A stretch of 64,000 nucleotides of DNA from Nitrospirales bacterium LBB_01 (GTDB lineage Bacteria > Nitrospirota > Thermodesulfovibrionia > Thermodesulfovibrionales > Magnetobacteriaceae). The notes under the pieces are model-generated. The model was not told where the DNA came from and made no database searches. It saw only the letters and a program-made list of their open reading frames with translations. This document shows positions 18,257 through 27,387 of the stretch, one piece after another. The translations under genes were made by a program, and so were the position numbers. Each line of letters opens with the position of its first letter. Positions within the stretch are counted from its first letter, which is position 1. The DNA is taken from contig CP049016.1 of assembly GCA_004376055.2 (NCBI GenBank), positions 2,480,001 to 2,544,000 of the forward strand. Reading direction: 5' to 3'.

Positions 18257-18899
18257 GAGATTTGTAACACTCAACTGGAAGATAAAATTAATCACCCTTG
18301 TACTTTCTGTTCTTTTGTGGTCTTTTGTCACATTTAAGGGGCAAACTGAGGTAATACTGGAGCTTCCAGTGGAATTTAAGAATGTCCCCAAGGGATATGA
18401 GCTTTCCAACACAAGCACAAACACGGTGAATGTCAGCATTTCTGGACAGGAACGAATAATTAAGGCAATAGGCCCTCAGGATATGAGTGTCTATGTGGAT
18501 GTCGATAAGGTTAAACCTGGGGAGAGCATTGTCTATCTTAAAAACAGCAATATAAAACTTCCACCCTCTCTCACAATAAAAAAGATAACTCCCTCTTACG
18601 TAACTCTCCACATAGAGGAGCTTATTACAAAAACCGTTTCGGTAAAACCGGTGATAAAGGGAAGCCCCAAAAAAGGATATGTAATTTCTGAAATTACCGT
18701 ATCTCCCGATAATGTGTCCGTAACCGGAACCAAACAATCACTTACCAGACGAACAACCATAGAAACAGAACCGATAGATATAAAAGACGCTACCTCAACA
18801 GTAGAAAAAACAGTACCCATCATACTTAAAAATTACACTGTTGCCTCGCAAAGAGACACTGTAAAGGTGACAGTTGTTATAACAGGAGAGAATAAATGA
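18246..18899 (+). CDS. cdaR: YbbR-like protein (CdaR, regulator of CdaA)
   Basis: About 217 residues: one N-terminal membrane helix (KIKLITLVLSVLLWSFVTF) followed by two to three YbbR repeats in the periplasm, with the recurring VPVxFKNVPKGYE and KGSPKKGYVISEITVSP segments. YbbR/CdaR binds CdaA and modulates c-di-AMP synthesis in Gram-positive models. Tandem ATGs at 18246 and 18249 lie within the end of cdaA; the longer frame from 18207 is unlikely. The end overlaps glmM by four bases (ATGA). Confidence 0.85.
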   Translation: MMIKRFVTLNWKIKLITLVLSVLLWSFVTFKGQTEVILELPVEFKNVPKGYELSNTSTNTVNVSISGQERIIKAIGPQDMSVYVDVDKVKPGESIVYLKNSNIKLPPSLTIKKITPSYVTLHIEELITKTVSVKPVIKGSPKKGYVISEITVSPDNVSVTGTKQSLTRRTTIETEPIDIKDATSTVEKTVPIILKNYTVASQRDTVKVTVVITGENK

Positions 18900-20242
18900 A
18901 ATTATTTGGCACTGATGGTATAAGAGGTGCTGTAAACAGCTATCCTATGACGCCTGAGACAGTTGTACGGGTTGGAATGGCAATTGGACAGATTCTTCAC
19001 AGAAACAATGGTAAAAACATGATACTGATTGGTAAAGACACCCGTCTTTCCGGCTACATGATAGAGAGCGCCCTGACCTCAGGAATTTGTGCAATGGGAA
19101 TGAATGTTACTCTGGTCGGCCCCCTGCCTACTCCCGGTGTTGCCTACCTGACTAAATCCCTTCGTTTTGATGCAGGCATTGTTATCTCTGCCTCACACAA
19201 CCCGTTTGAAGACAACGGCATAAAGATTTTTGACAGAGACGGCTTTAAACTCTCAGATGCTATCGAGCAGACTATAGAGTCGCTGGTGCTTAACACCAAA
19301 GACGGCCTGACCCTTCCTCATGCCAGTAAAATTGGCAAAGCCTTCAGATTAGAGGATGCTACGGCACGTTATATAGAGTACGTGAAGTCAACAATATCTC
19401 GGGATGTGGACTTTGACGGTTTAAGAGTTGTGGTTGATTCGGCAAATGGCGCTGCATACAAAGTCACTCCCCTTTTGCTTGCCGAACTGGGTGCTGAGGT
19501 CATAAGTCTAAATGACGACCCTGACGGGAAAAACATAAATGATCACTGCGGCTCCCTGTATCTTGACAATTTATCAAAAGCAGTAGTTAGTCACAGAGCA
19601 CACGTGGGAATTGCTCATGATGGGGACGCCGATAGAACCCTCATGTGTGATGAGTTTGGTAACACCATTGATGGAGACCTGATTATGGCCATATGGGCAA
19701 AAGAACTCCAAGCTCAGGGAAAGCTGCGTAATTCCACAGTGGTTTCCACCGTAATGAGCAATCTGGGACTTGAGCACTATCTTAAACGTGAGGGGATAAC
19801 ACTTCTGCGCACAAAAGTCGGCGATAGATACGTGGTAGAGAAAATGCTGGAGTGCGATTATAACTTTGGCGGTGAGCAGTCAGGCCATATAATCTCTCTT
19901 GCCCACAGCACAACAGGAGACGGTCCTATAACAGCCATACAGATTCTTGACATAGCGTGGAAACTCAAAAAACCACTGTCAGAGCTTGTCTCAGAGGTTA
20001 CGCTTTACCCGCAGGTTTTAAAAAATGTGCGGGTTGCAAGGATGCAGGATTTTAAAAGCTTTCCTGAAATTGTAAGCGCCATTTCTGAGGCTGAAGCAAA
20101 GCTAAATGGTTCAGGGAGAATTCTTGTTAGGCCATCTGGCACAGAGCCTAAAATCCGCATCATGGTTGAGGGACAAAAAAAGGCGCTTGTTGATGAGATT
20201 GCAGACAGAGTCTCAGGATTGGTTGAAAGGCTCATGGCCTGA
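18896..20242 (+). CDS. glmM: phosphoglucosamine mutase
   Basis: GlmM (448 residues) interconverts glucosamine-6-P and glucosamine-1-P for UDP-GlcNAc synthesis. Visible: KLFGTDGIRGAVN start, catalytic S100 in VISASHNPFEDNG, Mg-binding DGDADR loop (D242, D244, D246), substrate loop GGEQSGHII and phosphate-binding RPSGTEPKIRIMVEG. In Bacillus/Listeria the same cdaA-cdaR-glmM order couples c-di-AMP and wall synthesis, with GlmM inhibiting CdaA; the same is inferred here. Overlaps ybbR by four bases and comEC by one (TGATG). Confidence 0.96.
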   Translation: MKLFGTDGIRGAVNSYPMTPETVVRVGMAIGQILHRNNGKNMILIGKDTRLSGYMIESALTSGICAMGMNVTLVGPLPTPGVAYLTKSLRFDAGIVISASHNPFEDNGIKIFDRDGFKLSDAIEQTIESLVLNTKDGLTLPHASKIGKAFRLEDATARYIEYVKSTISRDVDFDGLRVVVDSANGAAYKVTPLLLAELGAEVISLNDDPDGKNINDHCGSLYLDNLSKAVVSHRAHVGIAHDGDADRTLMCDEFGNTIDGDLIMAIWAKELQAQGKLRNSTVVSTVMSNLGLEHYLKREGITLLRTKVGDRYVVEKMLECDYNFGGEQSGHIISLAHSTTGDGPITAIQILDIAWKLKKPLSELVSEVTLYPQVLKNVRVARMQDFKSFPEIVSAISEAEAKLNGSGRILVRPSGTEPKIRIMVEGQKKALVDEIADRVSGLVERLMA

Positions 20243-22716
20243 TGTACCTGTTTACTCCGTTTATAATCGGGGTACTGTTTTTTTATTCATATCTGTATTT
20301 TCCTTATTTAACGGCATTAGCTATTGGCGGCGCCACGTTGTTTTTTTTATTTCGTTTCAGAAAAAATATATCAGTCTTTCTTTTGATATTTCTTGTGGCA
20401 ACAGCAGGATTTTTCTATAGCTATCTTAGGTACGAACCTGAAACCTCCGTGCCATTCTATAGTCCTGTTGAAATCAACGAAGCCACTGGAGTGTTTACAT
20501 CAAGACCGGTTACTGTTAAAACCACATCTCCACTTTCCGGCAGAGAGACAACTTTTATCCGGCAGGATTTCACAATTAACTCAATGAAATCGTATCGTAC
20601 TGTGCCTTGTAAGCAAGGCAAAAAATACGACTACCCATGGAAAACCATGCCTTTTTTTGAACCACTACAAGTTACTGTTTTTTTCTACGATAACCAAACT
20701 ATGATTAATGCCGGAACTGAGGCTGTAGTGGATATTAAAGTTAGCTATGACAAGAGACACTTTAACCCCGGCTCGTACTCATTTCCATATAAACCCATTG
20801 CTACAATCCAAAAAATCTATTTGCTTAAGGAATCCGACTCGCTTAGGTGGATATTTCCAAAGCTGCGAAAGAGGCTCTCAGATGCTATAGAAAGGAAATT
20901 TAGCGGCGATGCTGCAGACCTTGTTAAGGCATTGACCATTGGAGATACGTCATCAATTTCCGACCACGTTAACGAGATATTCAGGCGCACCGGACTAACC
21001 CACCTTCTAAGCGTTTCAGGCGCTCATTTTGGAATGCTTACGGTTGCGGCTTTTCTGGTTTTCCGGTTTTTACTTAATTTATTGCCACTTAGAGCGATTG
21101 TTAAAATAACCACATATATGAGTTTAACTCAATTATCCGCGCTGGTTGCCATTCCATTCATTGCATCATATTTTTTTATCTCAGAGCTGACTATACCTGC
21201 TTACAGGTCGTTTGTCACAATCGGAGTCTATATGGGCGCTTTGCTTCTGGGCAGAAAGGGTATATGGTGGAACAGCCTTCTGTTTGCCGCCTTTGTGATA
21301 GAGTTAACCGATCCGGCTTCAATATTTAATATATCGTTTCTGCTTTCATTTAATGCCGTATTGTTTATAGGGCTTGCAAACGACAGGTTTTTAAACAACT
21401 TCATAAGCTCTGAAGACGGTGCAAAAACTGTTAAAAAAGAACCGGAGGCACCTAATCTTATGTACGAAAAAATAAAAGCAGGACTAAAATATTTTTGGGC
21501 TAACTTTATCATAACATTAGCAATAACCGCAGGAACTCTGCCGATAACAATATCATTCTTTTACAACATCTCGCTCATATCGGTTGTTGCAAACTCTGTG
21601 GTTGTGCCGGTGGTTTGTATGTTAGGAATGCCGCTAATAGCATCAAGCGTATTTATTTTTCTTCTGACCGGCTACATGCCGTTTGTCTCAGTAATTTCAG
21701 AAATACTCAATTTTTCCATAAAACTAATGGAGTTTTTCTCAGGATTTCAGTATTCGTCAATAGCTATAAGAGCATTTCCACCAATATTTGCAATTATCCT
21801 CTATGTCGGTTTTTTATGTATTTTTAAATACACCAAAACAGCGCTGCTGATTATTGTTTTAACAGTTTCAGGGGTGGTTTTGTATCATTATTATTTTCAA
21901 ACTCATGACAGTTTAAAGGTAACGTTTCTTGATGTAGGACAGAGTGATTCAATGGTGATAGAGACGAAGTCGGGGAAAATCATAGTCGTAGATACCGGAA
22001 AAACCGGACGTGAACTTGAGAGCTTTTTACGTTACCGCGGTAAAAACACAATAGAGGCCGTGTTTCTCACTCACGGCGACAACGATCACGTGGGCGGCTT
22101 TGTACCTATCTCCAACAAGTTTGATATTAAGGCGGTATTTGACAATGGCTTTATAAATTATACGCCGTCAATTTTAAACCGCATGCGCATTATGCATCTA
22201 TCAAAGGGCGATACTATTAATATAGACGGAGCTGTAATAAAAGTGTTCCATCCATATGTAAACTACTGTTATTCAGACAAAGGCCGTCTTGTAAACAACA
22301 CGTCGCTGGTGTTTCAGCTTAAGGGCAGCAATAACACGTTTTTATTTACCGGTGACATTGAGCAAGATGGTGAAAGGTATATGGAGAGCCTTGGGGATTA
22401 CCTTAAAAGCGATGTATTAAAGGTAGCTCATCACGGGAGTGCAACATCGTCGGATTTTGCTTTTTTGAGCCATGTGTCTCCAAAAATTTCGGTAGTAAGC
22501 GTTGGACGATGCAATTCGTATGGTCATCCATCAGAAGACGTGATAAATAGGCTTAAAAACTCCTTGATTTTAAGAACTGACACAGTAGGAGCAGTTAAAA
22601 TTACTGAGAGCAGCAATGGCATTAAGCTTGAAACTTATGAACACTCAAAACTTAAAAAAGCATTTGATTTACAAAGTGAAATAGAAAACATTAAAAAACT
22701 TTTCAGGATGTGGTGA
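20242..22716 (+). CDS. comEC: ComEC/Rec2-type DNA internalisation protein
   Basis: 824-residue polytopic protein: N-terminal helices and DUF4131-type soluble part (about 1-200), the Competence domain (about 230-540; IGDTSSISDHVNEIFRRTGL and LLSVSGAHFGML), and a C-terminal metallo-beta-lactamase-like domain with FLDVGQSDSMVI, THGDNDHVGGF (about 610), LFTGDIEQDGE and VLKVAHHGSATSS. ComEC forms the inner-membrane DNA channel in natural transformation; the lactamase-like part is the presumed nuclease. Start overlaps the glmM stop. Presence suggests transformability but other com genes are not in the window. Confidence 0.93.
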   Translation: MYLFTPFIIGVLFFYSYLYFPYLTALAIGGATLFFLFRFRKNISVFLLIFLVATAGFFYSYLRYEPETSVPFYSPVEINEATGVFTSRPVTVKTTSPLSGRETTFIRQDFTINSMKSYRTVPCKQGKKYDYPWKTMPFFEPLQVTVFFYDNQTMINAGTEAVVDIKVSYDKRHFNPGSYSFPYKPIATIQKIYLLKESDSLRWIFPKLRKRLSDAIERKFSGDAADLVKALTIGDTSSISDHVNEIFRRTGLTHLLSVSGAHFGMLTVAAFLVFRFLLNLLPLRAIVKITTYMSLTQLSALVAIPFIASYFFISELTIPAYRSFVTIGVYMGALLLGRKGIWWNSLLFAAFVIELTDPASIFNISFLLSFNAVLFIGLANDRFLNNFISSEDGAKTVKKEPEAPNLMYEKIKAGLKYFWANFIITLAITAGTLPITISFFYNISLISVVANSVVVPVVCMLGMPLIASSVFIFLLTGYMPFVSVISEILNFSIKLMEFFSGFQYSSIAIRAFPPIFAIILYVGFLCIFKYTKTALLIIVLTVSGVVLYHYYFQTHDSLKVTFLDVGQSDSMVIETKSGKIIVVDTGKTGRELESFLRYRGKNTIEAVFLTHGDNDHVGGFVPISNKFDIKAVFDNGFINYTPSILNRMRIMHLSKGDTINIDGAVIKVFHPYVNYCYSDKGRLVNNTSLVFQLKGSNNTFLFTGDIEQDGERYMESLGDYLKSDVLKVAHHGSATSSDFAFLSHVSPKISVVSVGRCNSYGHPSEDVINRLKNSLILRTDTVGAVKITESSNGIKLETYEHSKLKKAFDLQSEIENIKKLFRMW

Positions 22717-22734
22717 AATAATAATTGTGAGTAA

Positions 22735-23706
22735 ATGTTAATATATATATGTGGAGCGCTGTTACTTTTAGAAATTGTCAAAGAGCAGGGGGGGCAAATT
22801 AGCGTGGCATATGAAAAGCCGCTTGTAAGTGTTGTGATGGTGTCGTATAACCGCAAGGAGGATGTATGGGAGGGGCTTGTCAGGCTTTTAAATCAAAAAT
22901 ATTCCGCTTTGGAAATCATAGTTGTAGAAAACGGCTCTGATGATGGTACGGCAGAGATGGTCAGAAGAGAATTTCACACAGTGCGTCTTATCAACCTGCA
23001 TGAAAACACCGGTGTTTCCGCCTATAACGTGGGATTTAAAACAGCCTGCGGCAAGTATATACTGATTCTTGACGATGACAGTTTTCCCGAGGACGGGGCA
23101 ATAGAGAAAATGGTTGGAAAGTTTGAGCATGATCCGATGCTTGGCATTGCTGCCTTTGACGTCAGGGATTATTATAATTACAGAGAGACTGCTTCAGAGA
23201 CAAGCCTCAAGCCCATACAGGAGACGAAAGCCGCGGAAAGCTACATGATGTCTTTTAATGGAGCCGGAGCTGGAATCAGAAAGGAAATATTAGACGTCAC
23301 AGGCGGGTATCCTGATGAGTTTTTCCTCTATTTTAATGAAACCGATCTTGCCCTCAGGGTGCTTAATCTTGGATATAAAATAGAGTTTTTCCCAGACCTT
23401 GTCTCCTATCATAAGAACTCGCCCTCAAACAGAGAATCCACTCGTGCCCCTTTTTATTACACAAGAAATATGTTTTGGGTGTTTTGGAAAAATTATCCCC
23501 ACTCTATAATGTGGGCAAATACTTTTAAACTGATTTACCACTGCCTGTACTACACTATGGAGCAGGGGACGAGTGTATATATAAAATCGCTTTTGGATGC
23601 GGTGGGAGGTCTCGGTCACATATTGAAAAAACGTGCGCCTGTGAAAAAAGAGATAGCAAAAAACATGCGCATACATATAACCTCACCGTTTACAATGTAC
23701 AAGTGA
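22735..23706 (+). CDS. family 2 glycosyltransferase
   Basis: GT2-fold transferase of the rhamnosyl-type family. Core motifs: VSVVMVSYNRKEDVWEGL, EIIVVENGSDDGTAEMV, the metal-binding ILDDDSFPEDGA and FFLYFNETDLALRVLNLGYKIEFFP. Likely adds a sugar in surface-polysaccharide or glycolipid synthesis; sugar unknown. The frame begins with ATG at 22735, but a GTG at 22804 preceded by AGGGGGGG is a better start and would trim 23 residues that look unlike the family. First gene of the glycan region. Confidence 0.85.
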   Translation: MLIYICGALLLLEIVKEQGGQISVAYEKPLVSVVMVSYNRKEDVWEGLVRLLNQKYSALEIIVVENGSDDGTAEMVRREFHTVRLINLHENTGVSAYNVGFKTACGKYILILDDDSFPEDGAIEKMVGKFEHDPMLGIAAFDVRDYYNYRETASETSLKPIQETKAAESYMMSFNGAGAGIRKEILDVTGGYPDEFFLYFNETDLALRVLNLGYKIEFFPDLVSYHKNSPSNRESTRAPFYYTRNMFWVFWKNYPHSIMWANTFKLIYHCLYYTMEQGTSVYIKSLLDAVGGLGHILKKRAPVKKEIAKNMRIHITSPFTMYK

Positions 23707-23715
23707 GATAACACA

Positions 23716-24222
23716 TTGAAAGAAGAAAACAAAAGGCGGGTATTAATAATCAGATCCTCAGGGTTTCAACACATAGATAAGGTGCTGCCAATGGTCAGGA
23801 GAAAATTCAAAGGCGCTGAGATAAGCATCCTTACACACATCCACGGGAAAGAATTGGCAGAAAAGTACGGTGATGTTAACGTGTTAGTGTATCCGTATAA
23901 GGGGAATTTTTCCGTAATGCGCCCGTTTAAAACTGTGCATTACGAGGCTGTGATTGTGCCAACAGGTAATGTTACCGGCTCTGGGTTTATGAATGTTTTT
24001 ATGTTTGCATTAACTGTTAAAGCTAAGGAGCGGTATATCTGCAACATTAAGACTGATTTTAAATCGTTGACAACATTGCAAGTATTTCTGACAGCGATAA
24101 AAGGCGGTTTAATAGGTACAGCTTCTATGTTTTTTTCTATTCCTGCCGCAATTGTGGTCTTTATTATATGGCACTTACTGGGCATCCGGGTTATTAGAAA
24201 AAATGAGGGGAACAATAAGTAA
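23716..24222 (+). CDS. hypothetical protein with GT9-like start and C-terminal membrane helix
   Basis: 168 residues beginning at TTG. The first 90 residues (RRVLIIRSSGFQHIDKVLPM, then KFKGAEISILTHIHGKELAE) resemble the first Rossmann half of heptosyltransferase-like GT9 enzymes, but the second, donor-binding half is missing and is replaced by a membrane helix (about 135-158). It may be a truncated or repurposed glycosyltransferase, or a member of a small family I do not recognise. It follows the GT2 gene by nine bases and precedes the restriction-modification pair. Confidence 0.55.
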   Translation: MKEENKRRVLIIRSSGFQHIDKVLPMVRRKFKGAEISILTHIHGKELAEKYGDVNVLVYPYKGNFSVMRPFKTVHYEAVIVPTGNVTGSGFMNVFMFALTVKAKERYICNIKTDFKSLTTLQVFLTAIKGGLIGTASMFFSIPAAIVVFIIWHLLGIRVIRKNEGNNK

Positions 24223-24243
24223 AGTCTGAGTGGAAATATAAAA

Positions 24244-25167
24244 ATGTCTAAACTGTCAAATAGTGGAATAAAGGAAAAGTTCTCTAATTCTCTGTCCGTT
24301 TTTGTTGAACGGATGAAAGAATATGTTAGTACTGATAACGGTGAATGGTCGGTAAAAGGTTTTATAGACATTTATCGAAACATATATACGATTAGTTCGG
24401 ATACTAAGATAGTTTCAAAAATTCTTGAAGTACACCTGTTTCCTCTTATTTTACAATTTGCCGAAGAACACAAATACTTTATAGTTCTTGCTGAACATCA
24501 AAACTGGTATCCTGATTTAAGTTTTGTTAGTAAGGATAACCCAGACATAAAATTTGCTGTTGATTTTAAAACTACTTACAGAGATATTGGTTCTCCCGGC
24601 CATGTAAATGGTTTTACTTTGGGTAGTCATGGCACTTATTTCAAAAATCGCACATCTACGAAAAATATACAGTTTCCTTATGATGAATACTCTGGTCACT
24701 TCTGTCTTGGAATTATATATACACGTTCTGATGTTAAAAATATTGATGAAACACAAATTATTAATGTCAAAGAACTAGACGACAAACACGCAGCAAACCT
24801 TCAAATCAACCAAAGGAGGGTCCACAAAGTGGAAAGCCTTCGTTCAATTACTTCCGTTATAAAAGATTTTCAGTTTTTTGTATGCGAGAAATGGAGGTTA
24901 GCAAGCGATCGTCAAGGCTCTGGTAACACTGCTAACATAGGTTCTATTACATTCATAGAGGATATCCTGCAAGGAAGAGGAATATTTTCAAAGCTTGGCG
25001 AGGATTGGTTTGATGAATACTGGATGAATTACGGCTTAACCACAATGAAACGTAAAGGTACAACAATAAGGATAACGCGCCTTGAAGACTTTATAGACTT
25101 CAAGGGAGGTGATACAAATCTTATTGTACCATTGATTACAAAAAAAAGAATAAAGGAAGAATTGTAG
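24244..25167 (+). CDS. EcoRV-family type II restriction endonuclease
   Basis: 307-residue protein aligning by eye with EcoRV across the catalytic core: SSDTKIVSKILEV (EcoRV GSDTKVLSTIFEL), NWYPDLSF, AVDFKTTY, GFTLGSHGTYFKNRTSTKNI, YPFDQY-like QFPYDEYSGH and a late GSGNTANIGSI matching the EcoRV GSGNTTNIGSI. The catalytic residues E45, D74, D90 and K92 of EcoRV correspond to E62, D91, D107 and K109 with identical spacing. It should cut double-stranded DNA in a short palindrome, by homology GATATC with blunt ends, but specificity is inferred. About 60 residues longer than EcoRV, mostly N-terminal and insertional. Its TAG overlaps the methyltransferase GTG (TAGTG). Confidence 0.87.
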   Translation: MSKLSNSGIKEKFSNSLSVFVERMKEYVSTDNGEWSVKGFIDIYRNIYTISSDTKIVSKILEVHLFPLILQFAEEHKYFIVLAEHQNWYPDLSFVSKDNPDIKFAVDFKTTYRDIGSPGHVNGFTLGSHGTYFKNRTSTKNIQFPYDEYSGHFCLGIIYTRSDVKNIDETQIINVKELDDKHAANLQINQRRVHKVESLRSITSVIKDFQFFVCEKWRLASDRQGSGNTANIGSITFIEDILQGRGIFSKLGEDWFDEYWMNYGLTTMKRKGTTIRITRLEDFIDFKGGDTNLIVPLITKKRIKEEL

Positions 25168-26063
25168 TGGTTGTGGTTCCACCGATAAAGAGTCAGGGAA
25201 TTAAAACAAAATTAGTACTATGGATTAAATCTCTTGTTCCAGAAGTTTCGGGACGATGGATTGAGCCATTTCTGGGAACAGGTGTCGTTGCGTTCAATTC
25301 TGGCTTTACTGATGCTATTCTTAGTGATACGAACCCTCACGTAATTCGTTTTTATAAAGATGTTCAGGACGGAAATATTACACCATTAATTGTTCGTGAT
25401 TATCTTCAGAGAGAAAGTAAAAACCTAAGAAATGGAGGCAATAACGGTTATGATTATTTCATATATATAAAAGACCGGTTTAATCGGGAGAAATCACCTT
25501 TAGATTTTTTATTTCTCTCACGTGCAGGGTTTAACGGAATGATGCGCTTCAACCAGAAGGGAGAGTGGAATATACCTTTTTGTAAAAAACCTGAAAGATT
25601 TAGTAAATCTTATATTACAAAAATCGTTAATCAAGTACGAGACATATCCCTTGTAATTAAAGCAAGGTGGTCATTTATAAACAAACATTTCTCAGAAGTT
25701 ATACCTATTGCCGATGAAAATGATTTTATTTATTGCGACCCCCCATATTCAGGCCGTTACGTGGATTATTACAATGGATGGACAGATGACGATGAACATC
25801 ACCTGTTTGAGCTGTTATCATCCACCAAAGCACGGTTTATACTGTCAACGTGGCATCATAACGACTATCGAGAAAATACAATGATTGCTAAATACTGGAA
25901 ACACTTTAATATTGTAACACGGGACCATTTTTATCATTCCGGCGGCAAAATAGAAAACAGACGTGCAATCGTTGAAACTTTGGTTTTTAACTTTGATACA
26001 AACATTAAACAACATAATCATGGAATCGAGGCAAAACGCAAACAACCATGCCTTGCTTTTTAA
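25167..26063 (+). CDS. DNA adenine methyltransferase (D12 class, EcoRV-type partner)
   Basis: 298-residue Dam/D12-class N6-adenine methyltransferase. Motif I is RWIEPFLGTGVVAFN, motif IV is FIYCDPPYSGR (DPPY), with FLSRAGFNGMMRFNQKGEWNIPF between, the classic alpha-class order also found in M.EcoRV and Dam. It should protect the host against the neighbouring endonuclease. GTG start overlapping the endonuclease stop. The next gene starts one base after its stop, so the pair fits seamlessly into the flanking operon. Confidence 0.9.
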   Translation: MVVVPPIKSQGIKTKLVLWIKSLVPEVSGRWIEPFLGTGVVAFNSGFTDAILSDTNPHVIRFYKDVQDGNITPLIVRDYLQRESKNLRNGGNNGYDYFIYIKDRFNREKSPLDFLFLSRAGFNGMMRFNQKGEWNIPFCKKPERFSKSYITKIVNQVRDISLVIKARWSFINKHFSEVIPIADENDFIYCDPPYSGRYVDYYNGWTDDDEHHLFELLSSTKARFILSTWHHNDYRENTMIAKYWKHFNIVTRDHFYHSGGKIENRRAIVETLVFNFDTNIKQHNHGIEAKRKQPCLAF

Positions 26064-27110
26064 ATGACAACCCCTAAAATGACAGTTTTCCGGGCTGACT
26101 CATCCAAAGAGACCGGAACTGGGCATGTGATGAGGTGTCTTGCTCTTGCTGAGGCACTAAAAGACTTAGGCACTGAGATTGTTTTCATAACATATTGCCA
26201 ATCAGATGCTTTAATTGAAAGGTTAGAAGATTCCGGATTTAGAGTTTACCGACTTAAAAGCTGCTATCCCGATTCTGAAAGCATTGAAGAATCTATTGGG
26301 TATTTAAATCAATTTAAAGACTGTTGGGTAGTGTGTGACGGACTCCTGTTTGACCATAAATACTACGAGATAATAAAAACTCTCGGATTTAAACTTCTTG
26401 TAATAGACGATATGGCACGTGAGCCATTCTACAATGCCGATATAGTGTTAAACCAAAATCTTCATGGCTTAGATTTAACTTACAACTGTGCCCCCGGTAC
26501 GAGGCTTTTACTGGGAAACGAGTTTGTTATATTAAGGCGAGAATTTTTAAAATATATCGGAATTAAGAAGAAATTTAACAGTGAGTTGACTCGTATTTTA
26601 GTAACCCTCGGCGGTATGGATTCAAACAACTACACAGAAAAAATACTGCTAACAATAAAAGACATGCTTAGCGCTAATCAGGTAAAAGAGGCTCTGGAGC
26701 TTACCGTAGTAACGGGAGGCGGCAATAGATATGCCGACAGGATAAGAGCAATAGATATGCCGGTACCTACTACGCATTTACATAATGCTGCCAACATGCC
26801 GGAATTGATGCACACCCATGACATAGCAATAACAAGCGGTGGGACAACGGTGTGGGAATTGGCCTTTATGGGAGTGCCGTCAATTGTCGGGCGAACGGCT
26901 CCAATAGAAGACTATCTGGTAAATGGGTTGAGTAAGAATGGTCTTTTTGTGGATGCCGGCTGGTACGAAACTCTTGATGAAGGACATTTTATCAGGACTC
27001 TTTTAACCCTGATACATGATAAAGAGTTACAAAAGGAAATGAGTGTAAAAGCACAGAGCCTGATTGATGGCAGAGCGATAGATAAGTTAGTTCACCAGAT
27101 GATTCTATAA
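26064..27110 (+). CDS. pseG: PseG-like UDP-sugar hydrolase
   Basis: 348-residue GT-B-fold protein like PseG, which releases UDP from UDP-2,4-diacetamido-trideoxy-altrose in pseudaminic acid synthesis. Visible: FRADSSKETGTGHVMRCLALA (nucleotide-binding glycine loop with the catalytic-type His), LGGMDSNNYTEK and SGGTTVWELAFMGVPSIVG. Other pse genes are absent in the window, so the pathway must be completed elsewhere, or this is a related UDP-sugar hydrolase. Starts directly after the methyltransferase stop. Confidence 0.78.
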   Translation: MTTPKMTVFRADSSKETGTGHVMRCLALAEALKDLGTEIVFITYCQSDALIERLEDSGFRVYRLKSCYPDSESIEESIGYLNQFKDCWVVCDGLLFDHKYYEIIKTLGFKLLVIDDMAREPFYNADIVLNQNLHGLDLTYNCAPGTRLLLGNEFVILRREFLKYIGIKKKFNSELTRILVTLGGMDSNNYTEKILLTIKDMLSANQVKEALELTVVTGGGNRYADRIRAIDMPVPTTHLHNAANMPELMHTHDIAITSGGTTVWELAFMGVPSIVGRTAPIEDYLVNGLSKNGLFVDAGWYETLDEGHFIRTLLTLIHDKELQKEMSVKAQSLIDGRAIDKLVHQMIL

Positions 27111-27204
27111 TTACATCTGAGAACTGATGAGGACATTTTTATTGAACTATTGATATACTATAATTAGGGAAATTGAATGATGCGGGCGGATAGGGAGGAG
27201 TAAA

Positions 27205-27387
27205 ATGAGATATGTATATTGGCAGGACGCTGGGGTGTGGCTTGGATATTTAGAAAACTATCCCGACTATTTGACACAGGGTGAGACCATAGAAGGATTG
27301 GAGGAAAACCTCAGAGATATTTTTAAAGAACTTTCAAGTGACAATATTCCTTGTGTTCGTAAAGTTGCTGAGCTGCAAGTATCTTGA
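27205..27387 (+). CDS. HicB-family protein without HicA partner
   Basis: 60 residues of the short HicB-type fold: MRYVYWQDAGVWLGYLENYP, YLTQGETIEGLEENLRDI, VRKVAELQV. HicB antitoxins normally carry a DNA-binding tail and sit next to HicA; here neither is seen, so it may be an orphan or serve with a distant toxin. GGGAGGAG precedes the ATG; a TATAAT lies at 27159-27164. The stop abuts the lgt stop without any gap (27387/27388), leaving no room for a terminator. Confidence 0.72.
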   Translation: MRYVYWQDAGVWLGYLENYPDYLTQGETIEGLEENLRDIFKELSSDNIPCVRKVAELQVS

